A stretch of DNA of 64,000 nt from DASRAP01 sp035277145 (GCA_035277145.1 DATELA010000072.1:1-64000), one strand, 5' to 3'; counted from the stretch's first letter, positions 48,890 through 58,728 are shown. Program-made: numbers and translations. The notes: generated by a model from the sequence alone, not told the origin.

Positions 48890-49601
48890 TTCGCGCCTTC
48901 AGCAGGTCGCGGAACTCCATCCAGCGCGCGTGGCTCGTCTGCACGCGCGCTCCTGTTTTCATGACAATAATGTGGTCACCGTGACCGTCGTGCTCGATTT
49001 CGCTCACGCGATCGAGGTTGACGATCGCCGAGCGATGGACGCGCGCGAACACACGCGGATCGAGTTGTGATTCGAGCACGTGCATGCGCTCGCGCAGCGT
49101 GTGTGTCTTTGCACCTGCGTGGAGCTGCACGCAGTAGGTGTCCGCTTCGATCCAGTCGACGTCGCTCACACGCACAACGACGTCCTTCATCCCGACGCGA
49201 ACCAGGATCTCACTCAAGTACGCAGACGGCTGCGTGTGCGCACCCTCGCGCGCTCGTGCGAGTGCTTCGTCGAGACGCGCCGATTGCACGGGTTTGAGCA
49301 AGTAGTCGAGCGCGCGCACGCGGAAGGCTTCGATTGCGTACTTGTCGTACGCCGTCACGAAGATGACATACGGCTTCGGGGCACCGAGTTCTTCGACAAC
49401 ACGCAGCCCATCGGTGCCCGGCATCCGAATGTCGAGCAGCAACACATCAGGGCGATGCTGTTCGACGGCGCGCAACGCTTCGGTTCCGTTGGCACACGTT
49501 GCGAGCACCTCGATATCGCTGCGCGCATCGAGCAGCGCGAGAATGTCCGCGCGTGCGAGCGGTTCGTCGTCGACGACGATGACGCGCAGTTTCTTGCTCA
49601 C
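48813..49601 (-). CDS. LytTR response regulator
   Basis: The protein is 262 residues. The receiver (about 5-120) has VDDEPLA, phospho-acceptor Asp in LLLDIRMPG, TAYDKYA and the Lys in YLLKPVQ. The LytTR DNA-binding domain (about 140-240) has DVDWIEADTYCVQLH, LESQLDPRVFARVHRSAIVNLDRV. The last 26 residues (from RTTSSATAS) are Ser/Thr/Arg-rich and encoded over the end of the opposite gene, so the natural family end is near residue 236. The GTG start overlaps the kinase stop (GTGA). Confidence 0.92.
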   Translation of the reverse strand: MSKKLRVIVVDDEPLARADILALLDARSDIEVLATCANGTEALRAVEQHRPDVLLLDIRMPGTDGLRVVEELGAPKPYVIFVTAYDKYAIEAFRVRALDYLLKPVQSARLDEALARAREGAHTQPSAYLSEILVRVGMKDVVVRVSDVDWIEADTYCVQLHAGAKTHTLRERMHVLESQLDPRVFARVHRSAIVNLDRVSEIEHDGHGDHIIVMKTGARVQTSHARWMEFRDLLKARTTSSATASRTSRPSNSRTAMRRPST

Positions 49602-50737
49602 GCGTTGGTTGCCGGCAGCGTAATCACGGCTTCGGCGCCGCCTTCGGCGCGATTGCGCAACTCCAGCGATGCAGACGATGCGTACAGTCGTTGCAAACGC
49701 GCGCGCGTGTTGGCGATGCCGACGCCCTCACGGGCCGGCGCGCCGTTGGCAAAGCCGGCGCCTGAATCCGCAACGGTCATTTGCAACTGACCGTTCGTGC
49801 GCGCAATGCGAATCGCGACACTGCCCTGCCCTTCGTTGAGCTCGACGCCATGCCGCACGGCGTTTTCGACGAGCGGTTGCAACAGCATCGGCGGAATTGC
49901 GCAGGCGTTCGCGTCGGCACCAACATCGAACGTCACGCTCAACCGGTCGCCGAATCGTGTGCGCTGGATGTAGAGATAGTCCTCGAGCAGTTCGATTTCG
50001 CGCGCCACAGTGCTCGCGGAATTCGCGCCGGCCTCGAGTGTACGTCGCAACAATTCGCTCAACCGCCGAATCACTTCGCGCGCTTCGGCGGATCTGTCTT
50101 GCGCGATGAGCCCTGAAATCGCGGTGAGTGTGTTGAACAGGAAATGCGGGTTCAGCTCCATCGCGAGCGCCGCGAGTTGTGCCTTGGTGACTGACGCTTC
50201 GAGCGCCGCGGCATCGGCTTCGAGTTTGGCTCGGACTACGCGCTCGTCGCGCACTGCGCGGGCGTAGTCAATCGCGAGCAGCACGCCGATGACGGCCGCC
50301 GTCGTGCAAATGCTCTCGAGAAAATAGTTGCCGAAAAAGCGCTGGATCTGATTCGGCAGCGACGTCGCGGGGCCAACGCGACTGCTCGTCGTGAACCAAT
50401 AGACTGCGCCCGTCGCAACGAGCTGTACGCAGGTTACGGCGAGCGCTGCGGACAACGGAGCGACGAGTTGGCGCCCCCTGTGCGCAGTTCCCGGTACGCG
50501 TTGCCCGCCCGGCAATGGAAACATCGCCGCGACGCGCACGAGCACCGGCGTGAGCACGAACCACGACACCCACCACGGCATGCCACCCACGACTGCGGCC
50601 GTGAATTGCCACGACGTGTCGAGCGCAAGCGAGCGGACGTAGGACTGCGCGAGTTGCACGAGCCCGAACGATATCCATACGGCCGCCGAAACGGCGATGA
50701 GTGTGCGTTCAGGAATTCCCGTGCGCGGCGCAGCCAT
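49598..50737 (-). CDS. LytS-like sensor histidine kinase
   Basis: The protein is 379 residues from the ATG at 50737; an earlier ATG at 50764 is possible. Four membrane helices lie in the first 170 residues (ALIAVSAAVWISFGLVQLAQ, AAVVGGMPWWVSWFVLTPVLV, ALAVTCVQLVATGAVYWF and one near 160). The His_kinase domain has ELNPHFLFNTLTAISGL (phospho-His), and the ATPase has LVENAVRHGV and DSGAGF. It lacks a defined sensor domain. It partners the LytTR regulator encoded immediately after. Signal and target genes are unknown. Confidence 0.9.
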   Translation of the reverse strand: MAAPRTGIPERTLIAVSAAVWISFGLVQLAQSYVRSLALDTSWQFTAAVVGGMPWWVSWFVLTPVLVRVAAMFPLPGGQRVPGTAHRGRQLVAPLSAALAVTCVQLVATGAVYWFTTSSRVGPATSLPNQIQRFFGNYFLESICTTAAVIGVLLAIDYARAVRDERVVRAKLEADAAALEASVTKAQLAALAMELNPHFLFNTLTAISGLIAQDRSAEAREVIRRLSELLRRTLEAGANSASTVAREIELLEDYLYIQRTRFGDRLSVTFDVGADANACAIPPMLLQPLVENAVRHGVELNEGQGSVAIRIARTNGQLQMTVADSGAGFANGAPAREGVGIANTRARLQRLYASSASLELRNRAEGGAEAVITLPATNA

Positions 50738-50847
50738 GCGGAAGCTTACCGCGCCATCATCCATTGCGCGCACCACAATGCGTGCGCCCGTTGCAGATTT
50801 CGCCGCGTTCGTTGCAGCTCCGGACACTTTCGCGTGTTTCGCACATC

Positions 50848-51468
50848 GTGACTTCTTCGTTGCTCGTGTTCATCGGTGCGACGCTGCTGATTGCGGCGTC
50901 GCCCGGCCCGAACACGTTCTTTGTGATTTCAACGGCGCTGAGTCGAGGCATGCCGGCCGCGACGGCGGCGACGTTCGGCATGATCCTGTCATCGCTCGTG
51001 TATCTGGCGTTCACGGTGACGGGATTGAGCGCGCTGATGTCGGCATTCCCGATTGTGTTTACAGCGATCCGAGGCGCCGGCATCGCGTATCTCATCTACC
51101 TCGGCATTCGTCTGCTCGCGGCAGCCGGCCGGCGCGGCACGACGAAGACGGTCGGATCGACCGCGCGATCGTTTCTGACGCAGGGATTCGTGACCAGCTT
51201 CAGCAATCCCAAAGCGATCATCTACTGGTCCGCGTTCTTGCCGCAGTTTGTGGATAGCACACGCGCGGTTGTGCCGCAGTTGTTGTTCTTCGGATTGATT
51301 GGCACGCTGCTCGAGCTACCGGTGTTGATCACGTATGCCGCGATCGCGGCGCGGTCGCGCGAGCGGCTCGTGCCGCCGCGTTTCGTCGTACTGATCGATC
51401 GCGCCGCGGGTGCGTACTTCATCGTCATGGGCGGCTACTTCGCGTGGCTTCTCATGCGCGCGACGTGA
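50848..51468 (+). CDS. LysE/RhtB-family exporter
   Basis: The protein is 206 residues with six membrane helices. The N-terminal ATLLIAASPGPNTFFVISTALSRG is the family signature, and FLTQGFVTSFSNPKAIIYWSAFLPQF is the conserved central segment. Members export amino acids such as lysine, homoserine or threonine. The GTG at 50848 gives the standard N-terminus. It is divergent from the sensor kinase, 110 bases apart, which leaves room for promoters but none is clear. Confidence 0.92.
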   Translation: MTSSLLVFIGATLLIAASPGPNTFFVISTALSRGMPAATAATFGMILSSLVYLAFTVTGLSALMSAFPIVFTAIRGAGIAYLIYLGIRLLAAAGRRGTTKTVGSTARSFLTQGFVTSFSNPKAIIYWSAFLPQFVDSTRAVVPQLLFFGLIGTLLELPVLITYAAIAARSRERLVPPRFVVLIDRAAGAYFIVMGGYFAWLLMRAT

Positions 51469-51562
51469 CAGTTCGTTGCAAATGCACTCGCGTTCGCAGC
51501 AAACCCGTGTACAACATCACCCGCGCTGATGACAATTCGCGAAACGTTGCCGGAGCCGTCGC

Positions 51563-52510
51563 GTGAGGTCAGTACTCGTGGTAATCGCCGCGTGCGTCGC
51601 AGCTACAGCAGCGCACGCTCAACACACCGTGCTCGGCGGCGGTCCACCAGACGCTGCTGCGTACGGGAAGCAAGTCGAAGACGCGTACGCGCGCGTACGC
51701 GCCGCGACCACGAAGTTCAAACTGCTCGACTCAGCCGTCGCGGCGGGCTATGTGGCGAACGTCGCGCAATGCGTCGTCGATTCCGTGCACGGCGCGATGG
51801 GCTACCACCACATCAATCGCGCGATCGTCGACAACAAGTCGGAGATCGAACGGCCCGAGTTCCTGATCTACGAACGACGAGCCGATAGTTCGTACGTGCT
51901 CAACGGTGTCGAGTACATCATTCCGTTTCGCGTGTGGCCGAAGGATTCCGTGCCACCAAAGGTCATGGGGCGCGAGATGCTGCGCAACGACGCACTCAAT
52001 TTGTGGAACCTCCACTTCTGGGTGTGGAAGCGAAATCCCGCGGGCCTGTTTGCGGAATGGCATCCGGACGTGAAGTGCCCGCCGGCGGTGCCAAAGTCCG
52101 ACGCCGTCGAGTATCCCGAGGGTTATCGCGCGTGGACGCATGTGAAGAGCGCGCTCACGAGCCCGTCGCACGCGAACTACGCCACGCGCGGCGGTTTCGC
52201 GCACACGTACGCGAACGTCGCGGCGATGAACGGGTATCGCACGCGCGTGTTTCCGGAAGGCTCGGCGATCGTTGTCGATTATCTCGAGATGACGGATCAG
52301 AGCGGGACGTATCTCGAAGGCCCGCGCCGGCAAATCGATGTGATGGTGCGCGACTCAACGCGGTTCGCAAAAACCGGCGGCTGGGGTTTTCAGCGATTCA
52401 TGAAGGACAGCAAGACGGAACGCTCGACGACGTTGCCGCCGCAGCAATGCTTTTCGTGTCACGACAGTCAGAAGAAGGACGGGCTCGTCATCGGAAGCGA
52501 TCGCAAATAG
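51563..52510 (+). CDS. Secreted cytochrome P460-like protein
   Basis: The protein is 315 residues with a signal peptide (MRSVLVVIAACVAATAAHAQ). The C-terminal half has the P460 layout ending in a heme-binding CFSCHDSQKKDGLV near residue 298. The N-terminal half (about 30-185) holds CVVDSVHGAMGYHHINRA and NLHFWVWKRNPAGLFAEWHP, a domain often found in secreted proteins of unknown role, with histidines that might bind metal. The GTG start has CGGAG seven bases upstream. P460 cytochromes oxidise hydroxylamine or detoxify nitric oxide elsewhere; this is not claimed here. Confidence 0.75.
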   Translation: MRSVLVVIAACVAATAAHAQHTVLGGGPPDAAAYGKQVEDAYARVRAATTKFKLLDSAVAAGYVANVAQCVVDSVHGAMGYHHINRAIVDNKSEIERPEFLIYERRADSSYVLNGVEYIIPFRVWPKDSVPPKVMGREMLRNDALNLWNLHFWVWKRNPAGLFAEWHPDVKCPPAVPKSDAVEYPEGYRAWTHVKSALTSPSHANYATRGGFAHTYANVAAMNGYRTRVFPEGSAIVVDYLEMTDQSGTYLEGPRRQIDVMVRDSTRFAKTGGWGFQRFMKDSKTERSTTLPPQQCFSCHDSQKKDGLVIGSDRK

Positions 52511-52521
52511 CACCAGGCGCA

Positions 52522-53211
52522 TCACGTAGCAGCGCGCCGACGATCTATGCGCTGCTGTCCGAGTGCATTGATTTCCTTGTTGCCGAGCAGACGCTGCACG
52601 GGCGGACGCTCTATGACCTCGAGCATCGCCTGCCCCATGAGCGTCGTCGACGTCGCTTTGCCGTTGCGCACCATCCAGCTCGCGAGCGGACGCACGAGCG
52701 CAAAGCCCATGTTGTACATGGCAGTGCGCGATTTAATACCGCGGTGCGGTTGAATCACGCCAGGGCGAAACATCGTTGCAGATTTGAACGGCATCGCAAG
52801 CAACGCGTTCTCGGTACGGCCTTTCACGCGCGCCCACATCATACTGCCCTTCTCGCTGCTATCCGTGCCCTGCCCCGTCACGTACAAGAACGTGCTGTTG
52901 GGGTTCGCGGCGAGAAACACGTTCGCAAACGCGATGGTCATGTCGTACGTGATGCGCGTGTACTCGATCTCCGTCATACCGATCGCGGATACGCCCACGC
53001 AATACGCGCATGCATCGTGGCCGCGCAGTTCGTTCTGAATCGGCGTTGCGTTGTACAAGTCCGCGTGCACGAGCTGACGCAACTTCGGATGCAACTCCGC
53101 GACCTCGGTGCGTCCAACGCTGAGCACATGACTCACCGCCGGATCGTCCAGTGCTTCGAGCAACATGCCGCGGCCGACGAGACCGGTGGAGCCGAGGATG
53201 ACCAGTTTCAC
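52522..53211 (-). CDS. NAD(P)-binding Rossmann protein (atypical SDR)
   Basis: The protein is 229 residues. The N-terminal VILGSTGLVGRG is the GxxGxxG dinucleotide loop, followed by VLSVGRTEV (second strand) and HDACAYCVGVSAIGMTEIEYTRITYDMT. YVTGQGTDSSEKGSMMWARVKGRTENAL carries a K within the position of the SDR catalytic lysine. It resembles small NmrA/YwnB-type epimerase-like proteins. The substrate is unknown. The upstream spacer is a repeat array. Confidence 0.85.
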   Translation of the reverse strand: MKLVILGSTGLVGRGMLLEALDDPAVSHVLSVGRTEVAELHPKLRQLVHADLYNATPIQNELRGHDACAYCVGVSAIGMTEIEYTRITYDMTIAFANVFLAANPNSTFLYVTGQGTDSSEKGSMMWARVKGRTENALLAMPFKSATMFRPGVIQPHRGIKSRTAMYNMGFALVRPLASWMVRNGKATSTTLMGQAMLEVIERPPVQRLLGNKEINALGQQRIDRRRAAT

Positions 53212-53222
53212 GGGTCCAAACT

Positions 53223-53400
53223 ACTGACAACGAGAACGACTAACAACGAGAACGACTGACGACGACGCGCACTAACGACGACGCCTTCGTAGTTAGTCCC
53301 AATCGTCGTTAGTCCCAATCGTCGTTAGTCGTCATCGTTTCTAGTCGTCATCGTTTTTAGTCGTGATCGTTTTTAGTCGTGATCGTTTTTAGTCTTCAAC
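53223..53400. repeat. Mirror-image array of 16-bp units
   Basis: Four left units (ACTGACAACGAGAACG type) span 53223-53286. Six full right units (GTTAGTCCCAATCGTC, GTTAGTCGTCATCGTT and TTTAGTCGTGATCGTT types) span 53292-53387, with a partial unit touching the kinase stop codon at 53402-53400. Left units are complements of the right-hand text, most closely for the GTYAGTC core. The middle three bases of the right units vary in pairs (CCC, GTC, GTG). Confidence 0.9.
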
Positions 53401-56066
53401 TACCGCTTCACCTTGGCGTTGAGTTCTGTGAACCAGTTCTCCGCGACAATCGCAATCAGCGATGCCCCTGCTCCGTCGGGCGCTGCGCGCGCCATGATGA
53501 ATCGGCCGTCGGCGGCCACATCCCACGGTGTGTAGAACGCCGACTCGACCGCGCGAAATTCAGCGGGCACCGCAAATAACGACACCGGCTCGGCGATACT
53601 CAGCGTCGCGCCGGGCGCGACGCGCGCACCCATCATGTAGTTGCTCGCCGAGAGAAAGAACAGTTCGCGACCGTCGCGCGCCCACAGCGGCGCGAAGCCA
53701 CCGGCGTTCGATATCTGACGCTTGAACCCATCGACGTTCGGAAACGAACGAATGAAAATCTCGGGTCGCCCGGTTTCGTCCGACTGATACGCGAGCCAGC
53801 GTCCGTCGGGCGAAAGCGCAGCCGACGTCTCGTCGTATTTCGACGCGAGGATATTCACCGGTGCCGTGTCGCGCCCGATCATCATGCCGGTGATGTCGCG
53901 ACCGCCTGAGCTTGCGCTGACAGCGCCTTGGCGAAACACGAGCCAATCACCCTTGCTGGAGTACCGCGCTTCGTTGAGAGCGCCGCGGACGACGAGCGTG
54001 TCGCTTCCAGATCCATCGGCTCGCCGCTTGAACACGCCGTTGTTTGCTGGGCGCATCGCGAGGAACGTCACCGAGCGGCCATCCGGCGTCCAGTGTGGCC
54101 TGAACTCCGGCGATGGATCGAACGACAAGCGCGACAGCGGACCGCGCGGCAGTTCCTTGATCCAGATGTCGTCGCCGGCGTCGGTCGCCAACCCGATCGC
54201 AAGTTGCTTCCCGTTCGGTGAGAGCGACCAGCCGTGATTGCTCGTGTTCTGCGTGACCTGAAATCGCCACGTGGAATCCACGTGCGTGACGCGTCCGCCG
54301 CGATCAACCCACATCATCTGATACACGCCCAACCGCGCCGAGCCACCGAGAAACGTGACGAGCGTGCCCGAGCGGGACAGCTGCACGGGTTGCAGGTTGG
54401 CAACGCTATCGAAGAGCGGTACCGGCGTCCCGCGAATTTCCTTGCGAACGGGATCGAATTCGACGGCGAGTAACCGCCCGCCTTGCGCGTACACGAGGTG
54501 CCCCGTCGGGGAGTACTGCCCGAACGCGGCCGCAGACATGACCTGGCGCGCGGTATCACCGTCGAACCCAACGGCCCACGTTTCGCATATCGCAGGACCC
54601 GTGCACCGCGCGAACAAAATCCCGTTATTTCCGGGAAGCGGCGTCGGCACGGCGCCCGTCAGCTGCGGGTGCGCCCACACCGTTACGACCTCGCCGCCGT
54701 TCTCCGGAACAGACGCGAGGCTCACGACCGCTACGCCAAGGCGCGTGAACACGATCTTTCCGTTCTCGAGCCACGCCACGCCGAACGGTGCTGCAACGCC
54801 TTCCGCAACCAGCGTAACCGGCGGTCCGCCCGCAATGCGCACTTTCCGCAATTGCGTGCCCGCGGCAAACGCGACCCACTCGCCGTCGGGCGATATCCCG
54901 AATGACTCAGCGCCGCCCGTGCCTGGGAGCGGCGAGCTCTCAAAACTGTCGCGCCGCTTGATCCAGAGCTGCGCGCCGGGAATGTCTCCGGGCGCCGGGG
55001 CGACATAGATCAGCGCGGAGCCATCGGGAAGCGGCGTGATGATGGGAAACAGGATTCCATCGCCGCGCGGAATCGAGAACTGGTAGCGCACGACGGGTTG
55101 GTCGGGCGGTGGTCGTAGCCAACCCCATAGCGCCGCGATGACAGCAAGCGCAGCCGTCGCGATCAGTGCGCGCGCGGGCGTTGCACGCATCGATTGTGAC
55201 GCCGCTGCGATTCCAGTTTGCGTCGACAGCGCAAACGCGGGACTCGCGAGCGCGTCGCTGAACGCTTTCGCGTTTTCGAATCGGTCAGCCGGCAGTTTCT
55301 CCAGCGCTTTCGCGAGCGCGGCCGCAACATTGGGCGCGACGTTCTTGCGCATCGCACTGACCGGCGCGGCTTGCTCAGTGATGATCTTCATGATCACCTG
55401 CTGCGCCGATCCGCCGGTATGCGGCGGTTCACCCGCGAGCATTTCGTACAACACACTCGCGAGCGAATACACGTCGCTGCGCGGTGTGATGTCTTTGTCC
55501 GCAGTCGCCTGCTCCGGCGACATGTAGTGCGGCGTGCCAAGACTGAGCCCCGTCTCAGTCATGCGCCCGCCGGCCGCTGCGCTCACCGCGAGCGCGATCC
55601 CGAAGTCCATCACCATCGCGCGCCCGTCGTGCAACAGAATGTTCTCGGGCTTGATGTCGCGATGAATCACGCCATGCCGGTGCGCGTAATCGAGTGCGTC
55701 CGCAACTTCGCGCGCGATACGAATCGCTTCATCAACACCAAACTGTGTTTCGCGATTCAGCTTGGTGCGAATCGTCTCCCCTTCAATGAAGGGCATGACA
55801 TAGAACAGAAACCCGTCCGCTGTGCCGCTATCGAACAGCGGCAGAATGTGCGGATGCTGCAGACTCGCAGTCGTTTTGATCTCAACAACAAATCGCTCGG
55901 CACCGAGTACTGCAGCGAGCTCAGGCTTCAACACTTTGATCGCGACTTTGCGATCGTGCTTGAGATCCTGCGCGAGATACACGGTCGCCATGCCGCCCGC
56001 GCCGAGCTCGCGCTCGATGCGGTAGCGGTCTGCAAGGGCGGTGCGCAACCGCTCCGTTGTGCTCAC
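53400..56066 (-). CDS. Membrane Ser/Thr kinase with PD40/WD40-like sensor (paralog 2)
   Basis: The protein is 888 residues. The kinase domain (about 13-275) has GAGGMATVY, AIKVLKPE, HRDIKPEN, MDFGIA and GTPHYMSPEQ. The membrane segment is near 300-318 (ALIATAALAVIAALWGWL). The outer part has PD40 blades (GISPDGEWVAFA, SLSPNGKQLAIGL, WTPDGRSVTFL, ALSPDGRWLAYQS). It begins with GTG inside the stop of the next kinase (GTGA), so the two kinases are co-translated. Its last codon touches a 16-bp repeat array. Confidence 0.92.
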   Translation of the reverse strand: MSTTERLRTALADRYRIERELGAGGMATVYLAQDLKHDRKVAIKVLKPELAAVLGAERFVVEIKTTASLQHPHILPLFDSGTADGFLFYVMPFIEGETIRTKLNRETQFGVDEAIRIAREVADALDYAHRHGVIHRDIKPENILLHDGRAMVMDFGIALAVSAAAGGRMTETGLSLGTPHYMSPEQATADKDITPRSDVYSLASVLYEMLAGEPPHTGGSAQQVIMKIITEQAAPVSAMRKNVAPNVAAALAKALEKLPADRFENAKAFSDALASPAFALSTQTGIAAASQSMRATPARALIATAALAVIAALWGWLRPPPDQPVVRYQFSIPRGDGILFPIITPLPDGSALIYVAPAPGDIPGAQLWIKRRDSFESSPLPGTGGAESFGISPDGEWVAFAAGTQLRKVRIAGGPPVTLVAEGVAAPFGVAWLENGKIVFTRLGVAVVSLASVPENGGEVVTVWAHPQLTGAVPTPLPGNNGILFARCTGPAICETWAVGFDGDTARQVMSAAAFGQYSPTGHLVYAQGGRLLAVEFDPVRKEIRGTPVPLFDSVANLQPVQLSRSGTLVTFLGGSARLGVYQMMWVDRGGRVTHVDSTWRFQVTQNTSNHGWSLSPNGKQLAIGLATDAGDDIWIKELPRGPLSRLSFDPSPEFRPHWTPDGRSVTFLAMRPANNGVFKRRADGSGSDTLVVRGALNEARYSSKGDWLVFRQGAVSASSGGRDITGMMIGRDTAPVNILASKYDETSAALSPDGRWLAYQSDETGRPEIFIRSFPNVDGFKRQISNAGGFAPLWARDGRELFFLSASNYMMGARVAPGATLSIAEPVSLFAVPAEFRAVESAFYTPWDVAADGRFIMARAAPDGAGASLIAIVAENWFTELNAKVKR

Positions 56067-58684
56067 TGCGGCGCCGTTCCGCCGCGCGCCGCGCGGCGCG
56101 CCAACTCGGCGACATTCTGCAGCACAACGATGTGAGTCGCATCGCCGCGCCGCGCAAACACAAACCAGTTTCCGTCGGGCGACACGTCGTAATTCGCGTG
56201 CGGTCCCGCGGCATCGAACAAGGACACGTCGAACAGTTGTTTGCGTTCGATGACGCGCGGCTCAGCGCCGAGCTCGAGCTTCGCCGCAACCAGGGACTGG
56301 CCGGCGCGATAGAAAATCTCCGTTCCCGTGCGCGACCATATCGGTTCCGTCGCGCCCTCAAGCGACACTTGGAGCTGCACATTGCTCCCGGTCAGCGAGC
56401 GCACGTACACCTCCGCCCGATTGGTGTGATCGGACGTGTATGCAATCCACTGCCCGTTTGGAGAGGGCAGCCCGTACGTCTCGTCGGCCGTAGTACCAAG
56501 CAGCGTGTCGACCGTTGGCTTACCCGGTGTGATGCGCACGACGTCGAGCCCGCGCCCCTCGCGACCAGGTACCATCGACACCACGCTCGACGTTCCGCGA
56601 ACAAAACTGCCTGTGTATGCCAGCGTGATCGGCGAATCTTGCGGCTGACCCTGCGCAGTCGTGCCCAGTGGAATGAAATGACGAGTCAGCGCGGTCTGAC
56701 CCGGCACTGCACCGATGTAGTAGAGGCCTTTGCCGTCGTCTGCCCACACGGGATCGTGGCCATCCCGCTGAAACGTGACGCGATTGACCTCACGCGTGCC
56801 GTCGGTGAACACCCATACGTCGCGACCTTCGATCGAGACATCGTCGTACGCGATGCGTTTCGCGTCAGGCGAGATCCGCGGACTGTGATACCGGCGCCGT
56901 TCGGCGCGCAACACTTGTACAACGCCCGCACGGCTCACGCGCACGAGATCACTCTCTGAACCGGGGACATAGACAACGGTCCCGTTTTCCGATACCGCCC
57001 ATTGTGCAAATCCGATCGTGCTCACCGAGACGTCCGTTGCAATCTCGACGTGCGCGCCAGTCACACGCCCCGTCTTCGCATCGAACGGCACCGCGGCGAT
57101 CACGTTGTCGGGACGCACGTAGAGGAGATACCCCTGCGTGTAGCGCACCTCGACCACGGGCGATTCGAAGATGTTCGTGCGTTCGCCCGTGACAAGGTTC
57201 ATGAGCTGAGGCGCAGCGGTGTTGATACCGACATCGAGCGCGACGCCGATGGCGAATCGGCCGCCAGGCAGGACCTGCGCAATCGCGGAAGTTCCCGGAA
57301 ACACGAGTGTGTCCCGGCCATCGGGCGTGCGGCGGCGCGTGCCGCTTCCGAGATACGAACTCCACCAAATCGTGCTGTCCTCGCCGAACGCGAGATACGG
57401 CGTTGATTCCATGCCGGTGAGCGTCGTCCACGCACCACCCGCAAGCGGCAGCCGGCGAAGCGATCCTGACGCGGCGCCCGCATAAAGGAACCGGCCGTCA
57501 GGCGAGAGGCGAAGCTGTCCGTCGATGCCGTTCTCAATCACGCGCGATTCGCTACCATCGAGACGACGCGCAAGGATGGCGGCGCCTTGCGGGCGGCTTA
57601 CGGCGAATACGACAGTCTGGCCGTCGCGGCTGATGTCGATGCCGCGTCGCGCACCATCGAACGCCATGTTCGCCCCCGGCTCGACGAGCGCGAGGCGCGC
57701 CGGTTCGTTCGTTGTGCTGCGCGCGCCGCTCTGACCAACAAACCAGCCACCAATCGCGGCGAGGACCGTTATCGCTGTGCAGATAATGAGCGCTCGCGAC
57801 GGGCCGCGTCGCGTTTGCACAGCGCGCGTGCGCGACGTTGTCGTTGTTCCGTGATCCGTGCGCAGCGCATTGACGAAGTCTGCCGCAGATGCAAATCGGT
57901 CTGCCGGCAGCTTTTCGAGCGCAGTGAGCACCGCGTCTTCGACGTGCGGTGGCACGCGATCGCGCCGCGGAAGAATCGGCTGCGGTTTTTCGGTGAGAAC
58001 TTTTGCGACAATTGCTTGTGGCGTCGACGCGGTGAACGGCGCATCGCCTGTGAGCATTTCGTACGTGACGCAGCCGAGCGCGTAGATGTCGGACCGCGCG
58101 TCGAGGTCGCGCTCGCCCATCGCTTGCTCGGGACTCATGTAGCGCGGCGTGCCGAGCGACATGCCGGTTTCGGTCATGCGGGTGCCGCCGGTTTTCGCGG
58201 CCGCGAGCGCAATACCAAAATCAGCGACGAGCGCGTGACCGCTCTTGAGCAGAATGTTTTCCGGCTTGATGTCGCGATGGATGACGCCGAGTCCGTGCGC
58301 GTAACTCAGCGCATCACCGACCTCGCTCGCGATACGCAGCGCGTCGTCGATGGGGAGTTGTTTCTCGCGCTCGATACGGTCGCGCAGCGACTCGCCGTCG
58401 ATGTACGGCATGACGTAGAAGACGGTCCCGTCGACTTCGCCCGAATCGAACAGCGGCAGAATATGCGGATGCTGCAGATTCGCCGTGGTACGTATTTCGG
58501 CGAGAAACCGGTCGGCACCAATGACGGCGGCGAGTTCGGGTCGCAGGACTTTGAGCGCGACGCGTCGGTCGTGCTTGACGTCGGCGGCGAGATAGACGGT
58601 CGCCATGCCACCGGCACCGAGCTCGCGCTCGATCCGATAGCGGCCCGTGAGGGCTTGATGCAGGCGTTCGACGCTGGACGCCAC
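56063..58684 (-). CDS. Membrane Ser/Thr kinase with PD40/WD40-like sensor (paralog 3)
   Basis: The protein is 873 residues. The kinase domain (about 15-275) has GAGGMATVY, ALKVLRPE, HRDIKPEN, ADFGIA and GTPRYMSPEQ. The membrane segment is near 293-312 (ALIICTAITVLAAIGGWFVG). The outer region has PD40 repeats (DISRDGQTVVFA, RLSPDGRFLYAG, RISPDAKRIAYD, SPNGQWIAYTS, VSPDGNWFVFA). It is the upstream member of a tandem pair with a four-base overlap, and the kinase halves of the two are much more alike than their sensor halves. The start is a GTG. Confidence 0.92.
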   Translation of the reverse strand: MASSVERLHQALTGRYRIERELGAGGMATVYLAADVKHDRRVALKVLRPELAAVIGADRFLAEIRTTANLQHPHILPLFDSGEVDGTVFYVMPYIDGESLRDRIEREKQLPIDDALRIASEVGDALSYAHGLGVIHRDIKPENILLKSGHALVADFGIALAAAKTGGTRMTETGMSLGTPRYMSPEQAMGERDLDARSDIYALGCVTYEMLTGDAPFTASTPQAIVAKVLTEKPQPILPRRDRVPPHVEDAVLTALEKLPADRFASAADFVNALRTDHGTTTTSRTRAVQTRRGPSRALIICTAITVLAAIGGWFVGQSGARSTTNEPARLALVEPGANMAFDGARRGIDISRDGQTVVFAVSRPQGAAILARRLDGSESRVIENGIDGQLRLSPDGRFLYAGAASGSLRRLPLAGGAWTTLTGMESTPYLAFGEDSTIWWSSYLGSGTRRRTPDGRDTLVFPGTSAIAQVLPGGRFAIGVALDVGINTAAPQLMNLVTGERTNIFESPVVEVRYTQGYLLYVRPDNVIAAVPFDAKTGRVTGAHVEIATDVSVSTIGFAQWAVSENGTVVYVPGSESDLVRVSRAGVVQVLRAERRRYHSPRISPDAKRIAYDDVSIEGRDVWVFTDGTREVNRVTFQRDGHDPVWADDGKGLYYIGAVPGQTALTRHFIPLGTTAQGQPQDSPITLAYTGSFVRGTSSVVSMVPGREGRGLDVVRITPGKPTVDTLLGTTADETYGLPSPNGQWIAYTSDHTNRAEVYVRSLTGSNVQLQVSLEGATEPIWSRTGTEIFYRAGQSLVAAKLELGAEPRVIERKQLFDVSLFDAAGPHANYDVSPDGNWFVFARRGDATHIVVLQNVAELARRAARGGTAPQ

Positions 58685-58728
58685 GGGGGAAAGATGAGGC
58701 CCGGGGCGGCGGGACGCTATGACCGCCG

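Noticed and set aside
51934..53259. 441-codon plus-strand frame
   Set aside because: It crosses the P460-like gene and the opposite NAD-binding gene and has no protein-like composition.
55218..56135. 305-codon plus-strand frame opposite a kinase
   Set aside because: It is the complement of the kinase domain; a similar shadow occurs opposite the other kinases.
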